Positions 38,164 to 38,267 of a stretch of DNA of 38,267 nucleotides are shown here, one piece after another (the first letter of the stretch is position 1; each line of letters begins with the position of its first letter). The notes below the pieces were generated by a model that was not told where the DNA came from, did not search any database, and saw only the letters and a list, made by a program, of their open reading frames with translations. This stretch comes from Candidatus Minthosoma equi (lineage in GTDB: Bacteria > Bacteroidota > Bacteroidia > Bacteroidales > Bacteroidaceae). A program made the translations under genes and the position numbers. The DNA lies in the NCBI GenBank assembly GCA_018064885.1, contig JAGHUI010000012.1:1-38267 (forward strand). Direction: 5' to 3'.

Positions 38164-38267
38164 TTACTCCTCAGCCGTGAAAGCCCTGTACACAAGCCTC
38201 TCGAACCTGCGGAACGTCTCCTGCTGCAGCCTTATCTTATGGTACTCAGGAAGCATCTCGGCATCGC
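38164..38267 (-). CDS. 3' end of a minus-strand gene, product unknown
   Basis: The minus strand is open from the window edge to the TAA at 38164-38166 and encodes DAEMLPEYHKIRLQQETFRR, then FERLVYRAFTAEE. The charged, helix-like sequence and the symmetric palindromic element after the stop codon support a real coding end. Thirty-three residues are too few to name the family. Confidence 0.55.
   Translation of the reverse strand, partial: DAEMLPEYHKIRLQQETFRRFERLVYRAFTAEE

Overview
The window looks like a chromosomal segment of a Bacteroidales bacterium, most likely Prevotella or a close relative. The evidence is Bacteroidetes-type promoters (-7 box TAnnTTTG), starts without Shine-Dalgarno sequences, families typical of the phylum (BT4734-like/VirE-N primase, DUF3791/DUF3990, C69 dipeptidase, GH53 and GH2 enzymes), and the Prevotella-like C-terminal tail (GIYIKGNKK) of the GH53 enzyme. 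No tRNA, rRNA or CRISPR array was seen.

Region 1 (1-6039) is an accessory island of small co-directional genes: a Fic protein cut by the window edge, two Bro-N paralogues (one truncated), a DUF3791-DUF3990-DUF3791 cassette that looks like toxin-antitoxin, a RhuM-like protein, and an AlbA_2/ATPase regulator. Duplicated non-coding blocks separate them, including an 84-bp repeat that carries a micro-ORF. A frameshifted gene on the minus strand closes the island. Fic, RhuM and Bro-N genes often sit inside type I restriction loci, so an hsd locus may lie to the left.

Region 2 (6040-15100) is a probable defence locus. Its first unit is a two-gene operon: a 533-aa protein with a PD-(D/E)XK-like core, followed 6 bp later by a 415-aa PIN-like protein. 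I do not recognise this pair as a named system. The second unit is an operon led by a 1253-aa type IIG-like restriction-methylation fusion, followed by a zinc-ribbon protein and two unrecognised proteins, and ended by a strong terminator. Inverted repeats lie upstream of each unit.

Region 3 (15100-20330) resembles a remnant mobile or phage-like module: a Bro-N antirepressor, a 24-aa amphipathic peptide, a phage P5-like lysis protein, a hypothetical protein, a VirE-N/DUF3987-like primase-helicase, and a further hypothetical protein. GC-rich palindromic elements have spread through it. They supply stop codons to two genes and sit in frame inside two others.

Region 4 (20355-38267) is ordinary chromosome. 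It holds a leftward tripartite RND efflux operon (TolC, adaptor, pump, PII-like protein), a phosphohexomutase, a secreted GH2 beta-galactosidase, a C69 dipeptidase, aroB, a secreted GH53 endo-galactanase, a rightward secreted S9 peptidase, and the 3' end of a convergent gene. GH53 and GH2 together suggest galactan use. A promoter with a downstream terminator and no gene between them, in the 26.3-26.9 kb gap, suggests a small RNA.
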